From an uncultured Clostridia bacterium (GTDB lineage Bacteria; Bacillota; Clostridia; Oscillospirales; Ruminococcaceae), in assembly GCA_945933905.1 (NCBI GenBank), contig CAMEQX010000103.1:1-5662 (forward strand): a stretch of DNA of 5,662 bases, read 5' to 3'. The notes below the pieces were generated by a model, which worked only from the letters and a program-made list of their open reading frames with translations, was not told where the DNA came from and searched no databases. Each line of letters starts with the position of its first letter. Position 1 is the first letter of the stretch. The translations under genes were made by a program, and so were the position numbers. Positions 1 to 4,640 of this stretch are shown piece after piece.

Positions 1-1479
1 CGCCTGCTTTGGTCTGAACCCCGCCACGTTTGATATTGTAAGCCCGATGAACTCCCACAAAAGGTTGATAATATCCTTGTCGCCGCCTGTCAGCGTGTGC
101 AAAAACTCGTCAAAACGCTCGCATTTCGGCTCAAATTCGCCGCGCTTATACGTCCAGTTGCAGGGGATTTGATTTGTGAAAAGGTAATCGGGGGAGTGGA
201 GGAGCAAGCGCCCGCTTGTGATGTCAAGCACGCCGTTCTGAAAGCAGATAAGGTTTTCGTTCTCGGGGCGCAGCTCGAGCGGAACGCGCTGCCCGTCCGT
301 GAGCAGCAGCTTGTACACCTCGTCCAAATCCTTGGTATTTATAAGCCGCTCGTCAAATCGCGCGATGTGCGCCTTGATTTTGCCCTTGAAAGTGTTATCG
401 TCTATATGACGGTAAAAGCCGTTTTCATACCAAAAAACAGGCGGGTTATTGCCTTTCGTTTCAAGAAAAAAATACCTGTCGTGCTCGCGAACGTATGCCG
501 CAAGCTCGGGGCGACCGACCGAATACCAAATTGTGCCGTCCTTGTTTTCGTGCGGGATTATGTAGGGGAAATCCTCGCTTTTCAGCCGCTCCTCGCAAGC
601 CTCGATACTTCCGGCAGCGGCGATGTCGCGCGGGTGTCCTTTATTGTACCGCTCCAGCGCGCTTTTTGCAATCGTCTGTAATTCGTTATCGGGGAGCGGC
701 TCGGTGCAAACCTCTCTGTTTACGCGCTCCAGCTCCGAGATAATAACCTCATCGGCGAACCCGCTTGCTTGCATACTTTCCGCGAGCTTGAAAAGGTTGT
801 CGTTTCTCGCGCCGATACCAAAGGAAAGCCCGAGCCGCTGAATAGCTCTGTCGGCGGGATTTCCCGAAAGCGTGACTGCTTTGAACGTGCTCTTGCTCTG
901 AACGGGGCGCGGTGCAGGCTTTTTCTCTTTTGTCAAGAGTTTTTCGAGCAAGCTGTCCGCTCGGGCGATATTCTCGGGCTTGAACTCGCTCTGCCACTCG
1001 TAGCAATTCCCGTTATTATGAACGCTCGGCGGTGCTACAACATAACCGCCGCTTGCTCTGAAATCAACGCCCGAGCCTGTCCCGAGGATATCCGCGCCGA
1101 TTGAATAGCGCTTTTCGGTGAAGTAGTAAAAGTGAAAACCGCCGCTGCCTGTTTTAACAGCAAGCGTTTCGGGGAGCACGCCGTTCTCCTGTTGCCACTC
1201 GTACAGCGTTTTGAAGCCGTTTACGTTCTTCTCGGGCTTGTTGTCAAGGTCAATAACCGTGAGGAATAAGCCGCTCTCGCGCGCGTTTTCGCCCGTAGCA
1301 AGCCCGATATTCGCGCTCGGATATTGCGCCCACAGCGCACGGATTTGGTTCTCGTCCGTTGTGGCGTTCTCTTTCCACTTTGGAACGAGCGGCTTTTTGC
1401 CTTTTGCCTCGAGCGGAAACACCCGAAACCCTGCCCGCGCGTACTCCAGCGCCGCATTTAAGAGGATATTCTCGTTCAT
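1..1479 (-). CDS. Primase-polymerase / D5-family replication protein (3' end off window)
   Basis: This is the element's replication protein: an archaeo-eukaryotic-type primase-polymerase fused to the start of a D5-like helicase. 493 residues are visible and the frame is still open at the left edge. Residues 1-185 are the Prim-Pol domain, with metal-binding Asp77 and Asp79 (motif VIDLDN), His116 in GGFHFYY, and Asp139 in GVDF followed by GGYVVAPPS. Residues 205-280 match the primase C-terminal PriCT_1 pattern (GARNDNLF, then VNREVCTEPL). Residues about 405-490 look like the D5_N domain (ICFQNGVLDITSG, then CERFDEFL). The superfamily 3 helicase Walker A should come just past the edge. The start is the ATG at 1479, preceded by AGAGGA 7 bases upstream. 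It shares one base with the stop codon of the preceding xis-like gene (TGATG), so translation is probably coupled. No strand break or frameshift is seen. Confidence 0.93.
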   Translation of the reverse strand, partial: MNENILLNAALEYARAGFRVFPLEAKGKKPLVPKWKENATTDENQIRALWAQYPSANIGLATGENARESGLFLTVIDLDNKPEKNVNGFKTLYEWQQENGVLPETLAVKTGSGGFHFYYFTEKRYSIGADILGTGSGVDFRASGGYVVAPPSVHNNGNCYEWQSEFKPENIARADSLLEKLLTKEKKPAPRPVQSKSTFKAVTLSGNPADRAIQRLGLSFGIGARNDNLFKLAESMQASGFADEVIISELERVNREVCTEPLPDNELQTIAKSALERYNKGHPRDIAAAGSIEACEERLKSEDFPYIIPHENKDGTIWYSVGRPELAAYVREHDRYFFLETKGNNPPVFWYENGFYRHIDDNTFKGKIKAHIARFDERLINTKDLDEVYKLLLTDGQRVPLELRPENENLICFQNGVLDITSGRLLLHSPDYLFTNQIPCNWTYKRGEFEPKCERFDEFLHTLTGGDKDIINLLWEFIGLTISNVAGFRPKQA

Positions 1480-1718
1480 CAGCAAATCCTCTTGACGCGG
1501 CAGTCACTCTCGTTATTGCCCGCGCTTTCCTGTTTAATAGTCGAGGTGTTGAGGTATTCGGCGAACTTGTCAACGTTGACGAGAAAACGCTTTCCCGCGC
1601 GAACCGCAACCACCTCGCCGCTTGAAACCTTGCTCCGAACGAAATGCACCGGCAAGCCGAAAAGCTCGGCGGTTTTCTTGATTGTTTCCATTCGCGGTAT
1701 GTTAAGTATTTGTTCCAT
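1479..1718 (-). CDS. Excisionase-like winged-helix DNA-binding protein
   Basis: This is a 79-aa protein with a MerR/excisionase-type helix-turn-helix in its first 55 residues. TIKKTAELFGLPVHFVRSKV (residues 12-31) forms the helices, and VVAVRAGKRFLVNVDKFAEYL (residues 36-56) contributes the basic wing and closing helix. Proteins of this pattern are common in Firmicutes integrative elements, where they act as recombination directionality factors or small regulators. Here it lies directly upstream of, and translationally coupled to, the primase gene. The start is the ATG at 1718 with AGGAG 8 bases upstream. An in-frame TTG 18 bases earlier (1736) is discarded because it overlaps that ribosome binding site. 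The tail after residue 58 is polar and has no recognised motif. The role in excision is inferred from family and context; it could instead regulate copy control of the primase. Confidence 0.85.
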   Translation of the reverse strand: MEQILNIPRMETIKKTAELFGLPVHFVRSKVSSGEVVAVRAGKRFLVNVDKFAEYLNTSTIKQESAGNNESDCRVKRIC

Positions 1719-1726
1719 ACGTTTCA

Positions 1727-1731
1727 CTCCT
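1727..1731 (-). promoter_or_regulatory. Ribosome binding site deciding the xis-like start
   Basis: On the minus strand the sequence AAAGGAGTG contains AGGAG placed 8 bases before the ATG at 1718. This spacing selects that ATG over the upstream TTG. Confidence 0.85.
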
Positions 1732-1756
1732 TTCAATCGTATTGTATAACATTCGG

Positions 1757-1776
1757 AACTGCAAAAAACTGCAAGA
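1757..1776 (+). repeat. Tandem 10-bp repeat (AACTGCAAAA / AACTGCAAGA)
   Basis: Two direct copies, 1757-1766 and 1767-1776, share 9 of 10 bases, and the period is one helical turn. TGCAA recurs at 1794-1798 and CGCAA at 1804-1808, again 10 bp apart, the first of these inside the -35 of the small-RNA promoter. The site lies about 40 bp upstream of the xis-like start. It could be a cooperative binding site for a small DNA-binding protein, such as the adjacent winged-helix protein. The core is short, so chance is not excluded. Confidence 0.4.
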
Positions 1777-1792
1777 TTTTTCTCCTTTCACC

Positions 1793-1821
1793 TTGCAAAG
1801 CTCCGCAAATTGTGGTATAAT
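1793..1821 (+). promoter_or_regulatory. Plus-strand promoter of the candidate small RNA
   Basis: The -35 TTGCAA (1793-1798) is separated by 17 bases from a perfect -10 TATAAT (1816-1821). An extended -10 TGG precedes the -10. A second overlapping TATAAT follows at 1821-1826. The 12 bases TTGTGGTATAAT are identical to those of the repressor promoter (2372-2383). The predicted start of transcription is near 1828. It points away from the genes on either side, which are on the minus strand. Confidence 0.8.
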
Positions 1822-1835
1822 ATAATCGGAGCTTT
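1797..1835. promoter_or_regulatory. Candidate operator: perfect 9-bp inverted repeat over the small-RNA promoter
   Basis: AAAGCTCCG (1797-1805) and CGGAGCTTT (1827-1835) are exact reverse complements. The half-site centres are 30 bp apart, three helical turns. The left arm overlaps the end of the -35 and the right arm covers the predicted transcription start, with the -10 at the dyad centre. That is the layout of a repressor operator. In minus-strand RNA the same arms could instead form a 9-bp hairpin in the leader ahead of the xis-like gene. Confidence 0.6.
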
Positions 1836-1898
1836 AACTTGCCTTGTGTGGTTTTGCTCTTGCCGTCTGTCGTTTGTGGGAACGATAGGCGGCTTTTT
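1828..1898 (+). ncRNA. Candidate small RNA, about 71 nt, antisense to the xis-primase leader
   Basis: The unit is defined by a strong promoter on its left and an intrinsic terminator on its right. There is no start codon with a ribosome binding site between them. The 3' half is the terminator hairpin; the 5' half (1828-1861) is rich in U and G and only weakly self-paired. It runs opposite to the flanking minus-strand genes. Any transcript reading from the divergent promoter through to xis-primase would therefore contain its exact complement. By analogy with counter-transcribed RNAs of plasmids it may control expression of the replication protein, but that is inference. I do not recognise a known RNA family. 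Confidence 0.55.
1862..1898 (+). terminator. Intrinsic terminator of the small RNA
   Basis: The arms 1862-1874 and 1881-1893 pair over 13 bp, including two G-T wobbles, around the loop TGTGGG. TTTTTATTTT follows. The minus strand lacks a T-tract after the hairpin, so it terminates in the plus direction only. Its T-tract overlaps the stop codon of the minus-strand zinc-ribbon gene. Confidence 0.85.
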
Positions 1899-2112
1899 AT
1901 TTTGTAGAAAACACTACTTTATAAGGAGTGCATTTCTCACAAATTACTTGCGCGTTCTCGTCATAGAACAGGTGAAAATCTCTTATAATCTCCGATGTTG
2001 CCGCGACAGGAGCGCCGCAGTTCTTGCAACGTGCGAGAAATCTCGTGTTAGAATTTACCTCAATTTCTGCTGTTACCTTGCCGTTATCATCTCTTTGTTG
2101 AATAATAACCAT
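1897..2112 (-). CDS. Small zinc-ribbon protein, function unknown
   Basis: This gene encodes 71 residues. Two CxxC knuckles, Cys29-Cys32 (CKNC) and Cys58-Cys61 (CEKC), are 25 residues apart, the spacing of a four-cysteine zinc ribbon. The N-terminal 28 residues are a plausible beta-rich, charged segment (VIIQQRDDNGKVTAEIEVN). There is no signal peptide or membrane segment. The start is the ATG at 2112, with AAGGA 11 bases upstream, a slightly long spacing. It lies 27 bases after the 58-aa gene and is almost certainly in the same transcript from the leftward promoter. Small zinc ribbons in phages and satellites often bind nucleic acid or a host or helper protein, but nothing here says which. 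The stop codon is in the T-tract of an opposing terminator. Confidence 0.75.
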   Translation of the reverse strand: MVIIQQRDDNGKVTAEIEVNSNTRFLARCKNCGAPVAATSEIIRDFHLFYDENAQVICEKCTPYKVVFSTK

Positions 2113-2139
2113 TGTGGGTATTTTCCTTTCTGTTGTGGT

Positions 2140-2316
2140 TTAAGCCTTGTTTTCAGATTTCATTTGAGCGGCTTTCTTTGCCCAAAAGCGGCGGTTGTGT
2201 TCTTCAATCCGCTCCTTGTTGTTTTTTCGCCACTCGCGCTTATAAGCCCGCCTTGCCTCGATGAGTTCACGCTCCTCGGGAGAAACGCTGCTCAAATCGG
2301 TTTTCTTAACGCCCAT
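2140..2316 (-). CDS. Small basic helical protein, 58 aa, first gene of the leftward operon
   Basis: The frame opens at the ATG at 2316 and stops at TAA (2142-2140). The product is highly charged. After a short N-terminal stretch (MGVKKTDLSSVSPEER), residues 13-55 are almost continuous predicted helix rich in Glu, Arg and Lys, with aromatic anchors at Tyr25, Trp29, Phe44 and Trp45. The ribosome binding site is weak (GTGGTG, 5 bases before the start). The gene sits about 64 bases downstream of the predicted start of the leftward transcript, in the position of the early activator or antirepressor genes of phage islands. I do not recognise the family. Coding status rests on its position, codon pattern and clean fit between promoter and next gene. 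Confidence 0.7.
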   Translation of the reverse strand: MGVKKTDLSSVSPEERELIEARRAYKREWRKNNKERIEEHNRRFWAKKAAQMKSENKA

Positions 2317-2354
2317 TTTTTCACCACTTTCTGTAAATTATTATTTCTTTTCTC

Positions 2355-2383
2355 TTGACAAAGTTAATTTCTTGTGGTATAAT
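2355..2383 (+). promoter_or_regulatory. Promoter of the repressor-integrase transcript
   Basis: Perfect TTGACA (2355-2360), a 17-base spacer and perfect TATAAT (2378-2383) with an extended TGG. Transcription should begin near 2390, giving an untranslated leader of about 80 bases before the repressor start. Its -10 covers the predicted start of the divergent leftward transcript. Confidence 0.9.
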
Positions 2384-2386
2384 CAT

Positions 2387-2415
2387 ATTATAGCACGAAA
2401 AGAACAGAAAAGCAA
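2387..2415 (-). promoter_or_regulatory. Leftward promoter of the small-gene / replication set
   Basis: Read on the minus strand, TTGCTT (2415-2410) is followed by 17 bases and a perfect TATAAT (2392-2387) with an extended TGC. The -35 is poor, so activity may rely on the extended -10 and the A-rich upstream block. The two opposing -10 boxes are 3 bp apart (TATAAT-CAT-ATTATA). Polymerase binding in one direction must exclude the other. Confidence 0.75.
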
Positions 2416-2429
2416 GTACTTTTTGCTTT
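2409..2429. promoter_or_regulatory. Candidate repressor operator (7-7-7 inverted repeat)
   Basis: AAAGCAA (2409-2415) and TTGCTTT (2423-2429) are exact inverted arms around a 7-base centre. The left arm coincides with the -35 of the leftward promoter. The site lies in the untranslated leader of the repressor gene. A repressor bound here would block leftward transcription and could also damp its own. Part of the sequence is also explained by a promoter motif shared with the tRNA gene, so the operator reading is tentative. Confidence 0.45.
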
Positions 2430-2458
2430 GTAAACCACAAAGACAGAATAATTAACAC

Positions 2459-2463
2459 AGAGG
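2459..2463 (+). promoter_or_regulatory. Ribosome binding site deciding the repressor start
   Basis: AGAGG lies 8 bases before the ATG at 2472 but only 2 bases before the ATG at 2466. The downstream ATG is therefore the likely start. Confidence 0.75.
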
Positions 2464-2471
2464 TAATGAAA

Positions 2472-3167
2472 ATGGAAGAAACGCAAAACAAAAGAGGCAG
2501 AAAACCAAAGGAAAAGTTTTCGATATTTTCCCAAAGGCTTTCAAGTTTGATATTTAGCTCCTACAAAAATCTAAATGTAATCGCCGAAGAAATGGGAATA
2601 ACGCGGCAATCGCTGGCTCAATACCGTGACGGCAACAATATTCCGGACGCGCTGACGCTCACGAAAATTGCCGATTATTTTAATGTTTCGGCTGATTACT
2701 TGCTCGGGCGAACAGACGTAAAGTCGGCAAACGTTGATTTGAAAGCCGTGTGCGAATATACGGGGCTTTCGGAAACTGCAATATTCCAACTGCGGACAAT
2801 AAACAAACTTTGCTATAATAAAGTAGTGAGGGAAAATGAAATTGTTTCGGATTTCATTTCAGCCGCGGATTTTGATGATTTGATTTATGAAATATCTCGG
2901 GCAATTCACGTTTTAAATACTGATTTTGAAGATGAAAGCGAGGCTGAAATGTGGCTTGCATACGCTAAGCTTTTTCAGATGAGATATGATAATTATACAG
3001 ATTTGTCAAACATCATCGCGAAACAATACGCGCGTAGTGCAGAAACACTTTCAACGGTTATAATTGACAATATAATTGCAAAATACTCTAATACACACCT
3101 GCTTATACAAACTAATGATTACAAAGGAGTGAGCGAAAATGGCAGCAATAACCCCCCGAAAGAATAA
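2472..3167 (+). CDS. XRE-family helix-turn-helix repressor
   Basis: This 231-aa protein is the likely master regulator of the element. After a lysine-rich N-terminal tail (KRGRKPKEK), residues 17-80 form a Cro/CI-type helix-turn-helix. VIAEEMGITRQSLAQYRDG (residues 36-54) carries helices 2 and 3, and LTKIADYFNVSADYLLGR (63-80) is the typical closing segment. Residues 85-210 are helical and acidic with no recognised domain. I see no LexA-type Ser/Lys protease pair or ImmA-like motif, so induction by self-cleavage is not supported. Interaction with another protein, as with Stl of staphylococcal islands, is one alternative. The gene is visibly more AT-rich than the integrase or primase genes. 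Its last 29 bases overlap the integrase start in another frame, and the integrase ribosome binding site lies inside this gene. Confidence 0.9.
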   Translation: MEETQNKRGRKPKEKFSIFSQRLSSLIFSSYKNLNVIAEEMGITRQSLAQYRDGNNIPDALTLTKIADYFNVSADYLLGRTDVKSANVDLKAVCEYTGLSETAIFQLRTINKLCYNKVVRENEIVSDFISAADFDDLIYEISRAIHVLNTDFEDESEAEMWLAYAKLFQMRYDNYTDLSNIIAKQYARSAETLSTVIIDNIIAKYSNTHLLIQTNDYKGVSENGSNNPPKE

Positions 3168-4353
3168 GAACGGCGAGATAATCAGCTACACAATCCGAGT
3201 TTACCGCGGGTATGACAGCAACGGCGAGCGGCTGAAACCGTACACAATGACTTATAAGCCCGCGAGCGGCTTGACGGCAAAGCAGATTGAGCGCGAGCTG
3301 AACAGGCAGGCGGTGCAGTTTGAGGAGAAATGCAAGAACGGTCTTGTCGGCTCGGCGGCAAGCCTCAAACTCGCGGACTTTGCCCCCGTTTACCTCTCCG
3401 CAGTCAAGGAAACGTTGAGCCCCGTGTGCTTTAGCGCATATTCTCGGGTGATTGATACAATCATTCTGCCGGCGCTCGGGCACATCAAGCTGAACGAGCT
3501 GAAACCCGTCCACGTCCAGCAGTTTGTCAAACAGCTTGCCGAAATGCCAAAGCTAAAGCGGGACGGCTCGCCCGATGAAAGCGGCGAAAAGCTCTCACCG
3601 TCCACAATCCGCCGAAAACTCGCGGTTCTCCAATCTATGCTCACGCTGGCAACCAAACTCGGCTATATAACCACAAATCCCGCCGAGGCGAAACGGCTCA
3701 CGCTGCCGAAAGCGCCGCGCCCCGAAATCGAGATTTTCACACGACAGCAAGCCGCGTACATTCTCCAATGCCTCAAAGACGAGGATTTGCAGTTTCAAGC
3801 ACTCATTCAGCTTGCTATATTCACGGGAGCGCGCGAGGGTGAGCTTGTGGGGCTGAAATTCTCAGATATCAATTTCAACACAAGAAAAATGACAATAAGC
3901 CGTTCCGCGTATAAGATAAAGGGCGAACCCGTGAAAACAAAAGCCCCGAAAAGCGGCAAGGCGCGAACGGTCACGCTGAACGCCTCTTGCATTGAATTGC
4001 TCAAACAGCTTGCTCAACATCACTTGCTGGACGAAATGCGGCTCGGGACAGCTCGGACGGATGAAGAGTGGGTTTTCACACAATGGAACGGCGCGATAAT
4101 GCACCCGCAAACGCCCTCGCGGCAGTTTGACAAGTTTCTGAAACGGCACGATATACCGCACCGCAAATTCCACAGCCTGCGGCACACCTCGGCGACCTTG
4201 CTGTTATACAACGGAACGGACTTGAAAACGGTACAGGAGCGGCTCGGGCACGCCGATTTCACAACCACAAACAAGTATCTGCACCTTGTCGAGCAAGCCG
4301 ACAGCGAGGCGGTTGACGGTCTGGAACAGCTCTTGCAAAGGCGGAACGCGTGA
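3139..4353 (+). CDS. int: Tyrosine-recombinase integrase
   Basis: This 404-aa site-specific recombinase catalyses integration and, with a directionality factor, excision of the element. Residues 1-66 form an arm-type DNA-binding domain, about 74-190 the SAM-like core-binding domain, and about 195-390 the catalytic domain. The catalytic set appears complete: Arg232 (TGAREGELVGL), likely Lys268 (KTKAPKSGKARTV), His345 and Arg348 (HSLRHTSATLLL), His371 (LGHADFTTT) and nucleophile Tyr380 (NKYLHL). Length and layout match the Tn916/phage integrases of Firmicutes. The ATG at 3139 has AAAGGAG 9 bases upstream, inside the repressor gene, so expression is tied to the repressor transcript. A terminator follows about 90 bases after the stop. 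The gene points at the tRNA-Thr gene, the presumed target. No frameshift or truncation is seen, so the enzyme should be active. Confidence 0.97.
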   Translation: MAAITPRKNKNGEIISYTIRVYRGYDSNGERLKPYTMTYKPASGLTAKQIERELNRQAVQFEEKCKNGLVGSAASLKLADFAPVYLSAVKETLSPVCFSAYSRVIDTIILPALGHIKLNELKPVHVQQFVKQLAEMPKLKRDGSPDESGEKLSPSTIRRKLAVLQSMLTLATKLGYITTNPAEAKRLTLPKAPRPEIEIFTRQQAAYILQCLKDEDLQFQALIQLAIFTGAREGELVGLKFSDINFNTRKMTISRSAYKIKGEPVKTKAPKSGKARTVTLNASCIELLKQLAQHHLLDEMRLGTARTDEEWVFTQWNGAIMHPQTPSRQFDKFLKRHDIPHRKFHSLRHTSATLLLYNGTDLKTVQERLGHADFTTTNKYLHLVEQADSEAVDGLEQLLQRRNA

Positions 4354-4391
4354 AACATTCCGCTCCGAACACCAAACCCCGCCGCAAGTCC

Positions 4392-4406
4392 CCCTCAATT
4401 TGAGGG
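4392..4406. repeat. 15-bp inverted repeat downstream of int
   Basis: CCCTCAA, a single T, then TTGAGGG: seven perfect pairs around one base. The one-base centre makes an RNA hairpin poor, so a protein-binding site is the more natural reading. It lies between the integrase stop and its terminator, on the arm of the attachment region. Confidence 0.45.
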
Positions 4407-4444
4407 CAACAGCAAGCGCCAAAAATCCGCCCCGAATACAGAAA

Positions 4445-4470
4445 AAGCCGCTCCAAACGAGCGGTTTATT
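4445..4470 (+). terminator. Intrinsic terminator after int
   Basis: CCGCTC (4448-4453) and GAGCGG (4459-4464) pair around CAAAC. The stem extends outwards by a G-T and two A-T pairs and is followed by TTTATTTGTTGT. It closes the repressor-integrase transcript before it runs antisense into the tRNA gene. Confidence 0.8.
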
Positions 4471-4513
4471 TGTTGTATTGTTAAGTGTTGTTTAATCGTG
4501 TTTTTTCACAATG

Positions 4514-4532
4514 GCGCACTAATAGCGCACTA
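4514..4532 (+). repeat. Direct repeat GCGCACTA, possible integrase/Xis arm site
   Basis: Two exact copies, 4514-4521 and 4525-4532, have an 11-bp period, about one helical turn. They are placed about 70-90 bp inside the presumed attachment core. Tyrosine integrases use short direct repeats at such positions as arm-type sites. The assignment is by position and spacing only. Confidence 0.4.
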
Positions 4533-4555
4533 TCGCCGATTTTCCCCGAAAAGCA

Positions 4556-4598
4556 AAAACCGCCTTGCTTGCCACAAACGGCTATGCAAAGCGGTTTT
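4556..4598 (-). terminator. Terminator downstream of tRNA-Thr
   Basis: AAAACCGC (4556-4563) pairs with GCGGTTTT (4591-4598), followed inwards by one mismatch and TTGC/GCAA. A small GCC/GGC stem lies within the loop. On the minus strand it is followed by TTTTTGCTTTT, so it best serves the tRNA transcript. The outer A/T pairs also give a short T-run in the plus direction, so it may work both ways. It lies on the element side of the junction, so the element would be supplying the terminator of the tRNA gene. Confidence 0.7.
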
Positions 4599-4602
4599 CT
4601 TA

Positions 4603-4640
4603 TGGAGCTGGTGAACGGACTCGAACCCCCGACCTGCGCA
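4603..4640. other. Presumed attachment site (attR core region) in the tRNA 3' end
   Basis: The integrase gene and its terminator abut the 3' end of an intact tRNA-Thr gene, on whose other side lies core chromosome. Tyrosine integrases of this kind recombine within the tRNA 3' half and rebuild the gene, leaving a copy of the 3' end at the far junction. The right limit given here (through the T arm) is a guess. No second copy is found inside the window, as expected if attL lies beyond the left edge. Confidence 0.6.

Larger units (their letters stand above)
1..4602. mobile_element. Right part of an integrated element (phage-satellite or IME type)
   Basis: This stretch holds a tyrosine integrase, an XRE repressor, divergent promoters, an excisionase-like protein and a primase-polymerase/D5 protein, and it ends at the 3' end of a tRNA-Thr gene. 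Beyond the tRNA the sequence is core chromosome (spoIVA). The right boundary is placed at the CCA end of the tRNA by analogy with tRNA-targeting integrases; the exact crossover could lie inside the tRNA 3' half. The left end is outside the window. No capsid, terminase, relaxase or conjugation gene is visible here, so prophage, satellite and integrative mobilizable element all stay possible. Gene order favours a satellite of the phage-inducible island kind. Confidence 0.85.

Noticed and set aside
97..681. A 194-codon plus-strand open frame and several shorter ones across 97-1749
   Set aside because: They lie antisense to the primase and xis-like genes, have no ribosome binding sites and match no family. 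The minus-strand reading shows clear Prim-Pol, PriCT and D5_N motifs.
1719..1736. A TTG start giving the xis-like protein six more residues
   Set aside because: It overlaps the AGGAG that is correctly spaced for the ATG at 1718.
1741..1780. A separate minus-strand promoter for xis-primase (TGTTATACA with TTGCAG upstream)
   Set aside because: The -10 match is weak and no -35 sits at 16-18 bases from it. It remains possible as an extended -10 only, but is too thin to annotate.
1810..2358. A 182-codon plus-strand frame with hydrophobic stretches, resembling a membrane protein
   Set aside because: It would start at a TTG inside the small-RNA promoter, runs through a strong terminator hairpin and is antisense to two small genes with their own starts.
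2466..2468. The ATG at 2466 as the repressor start
   Set aside because: It lies only 2 bases after AGAGG; the ATG at 2472 has an 8-base spacing.
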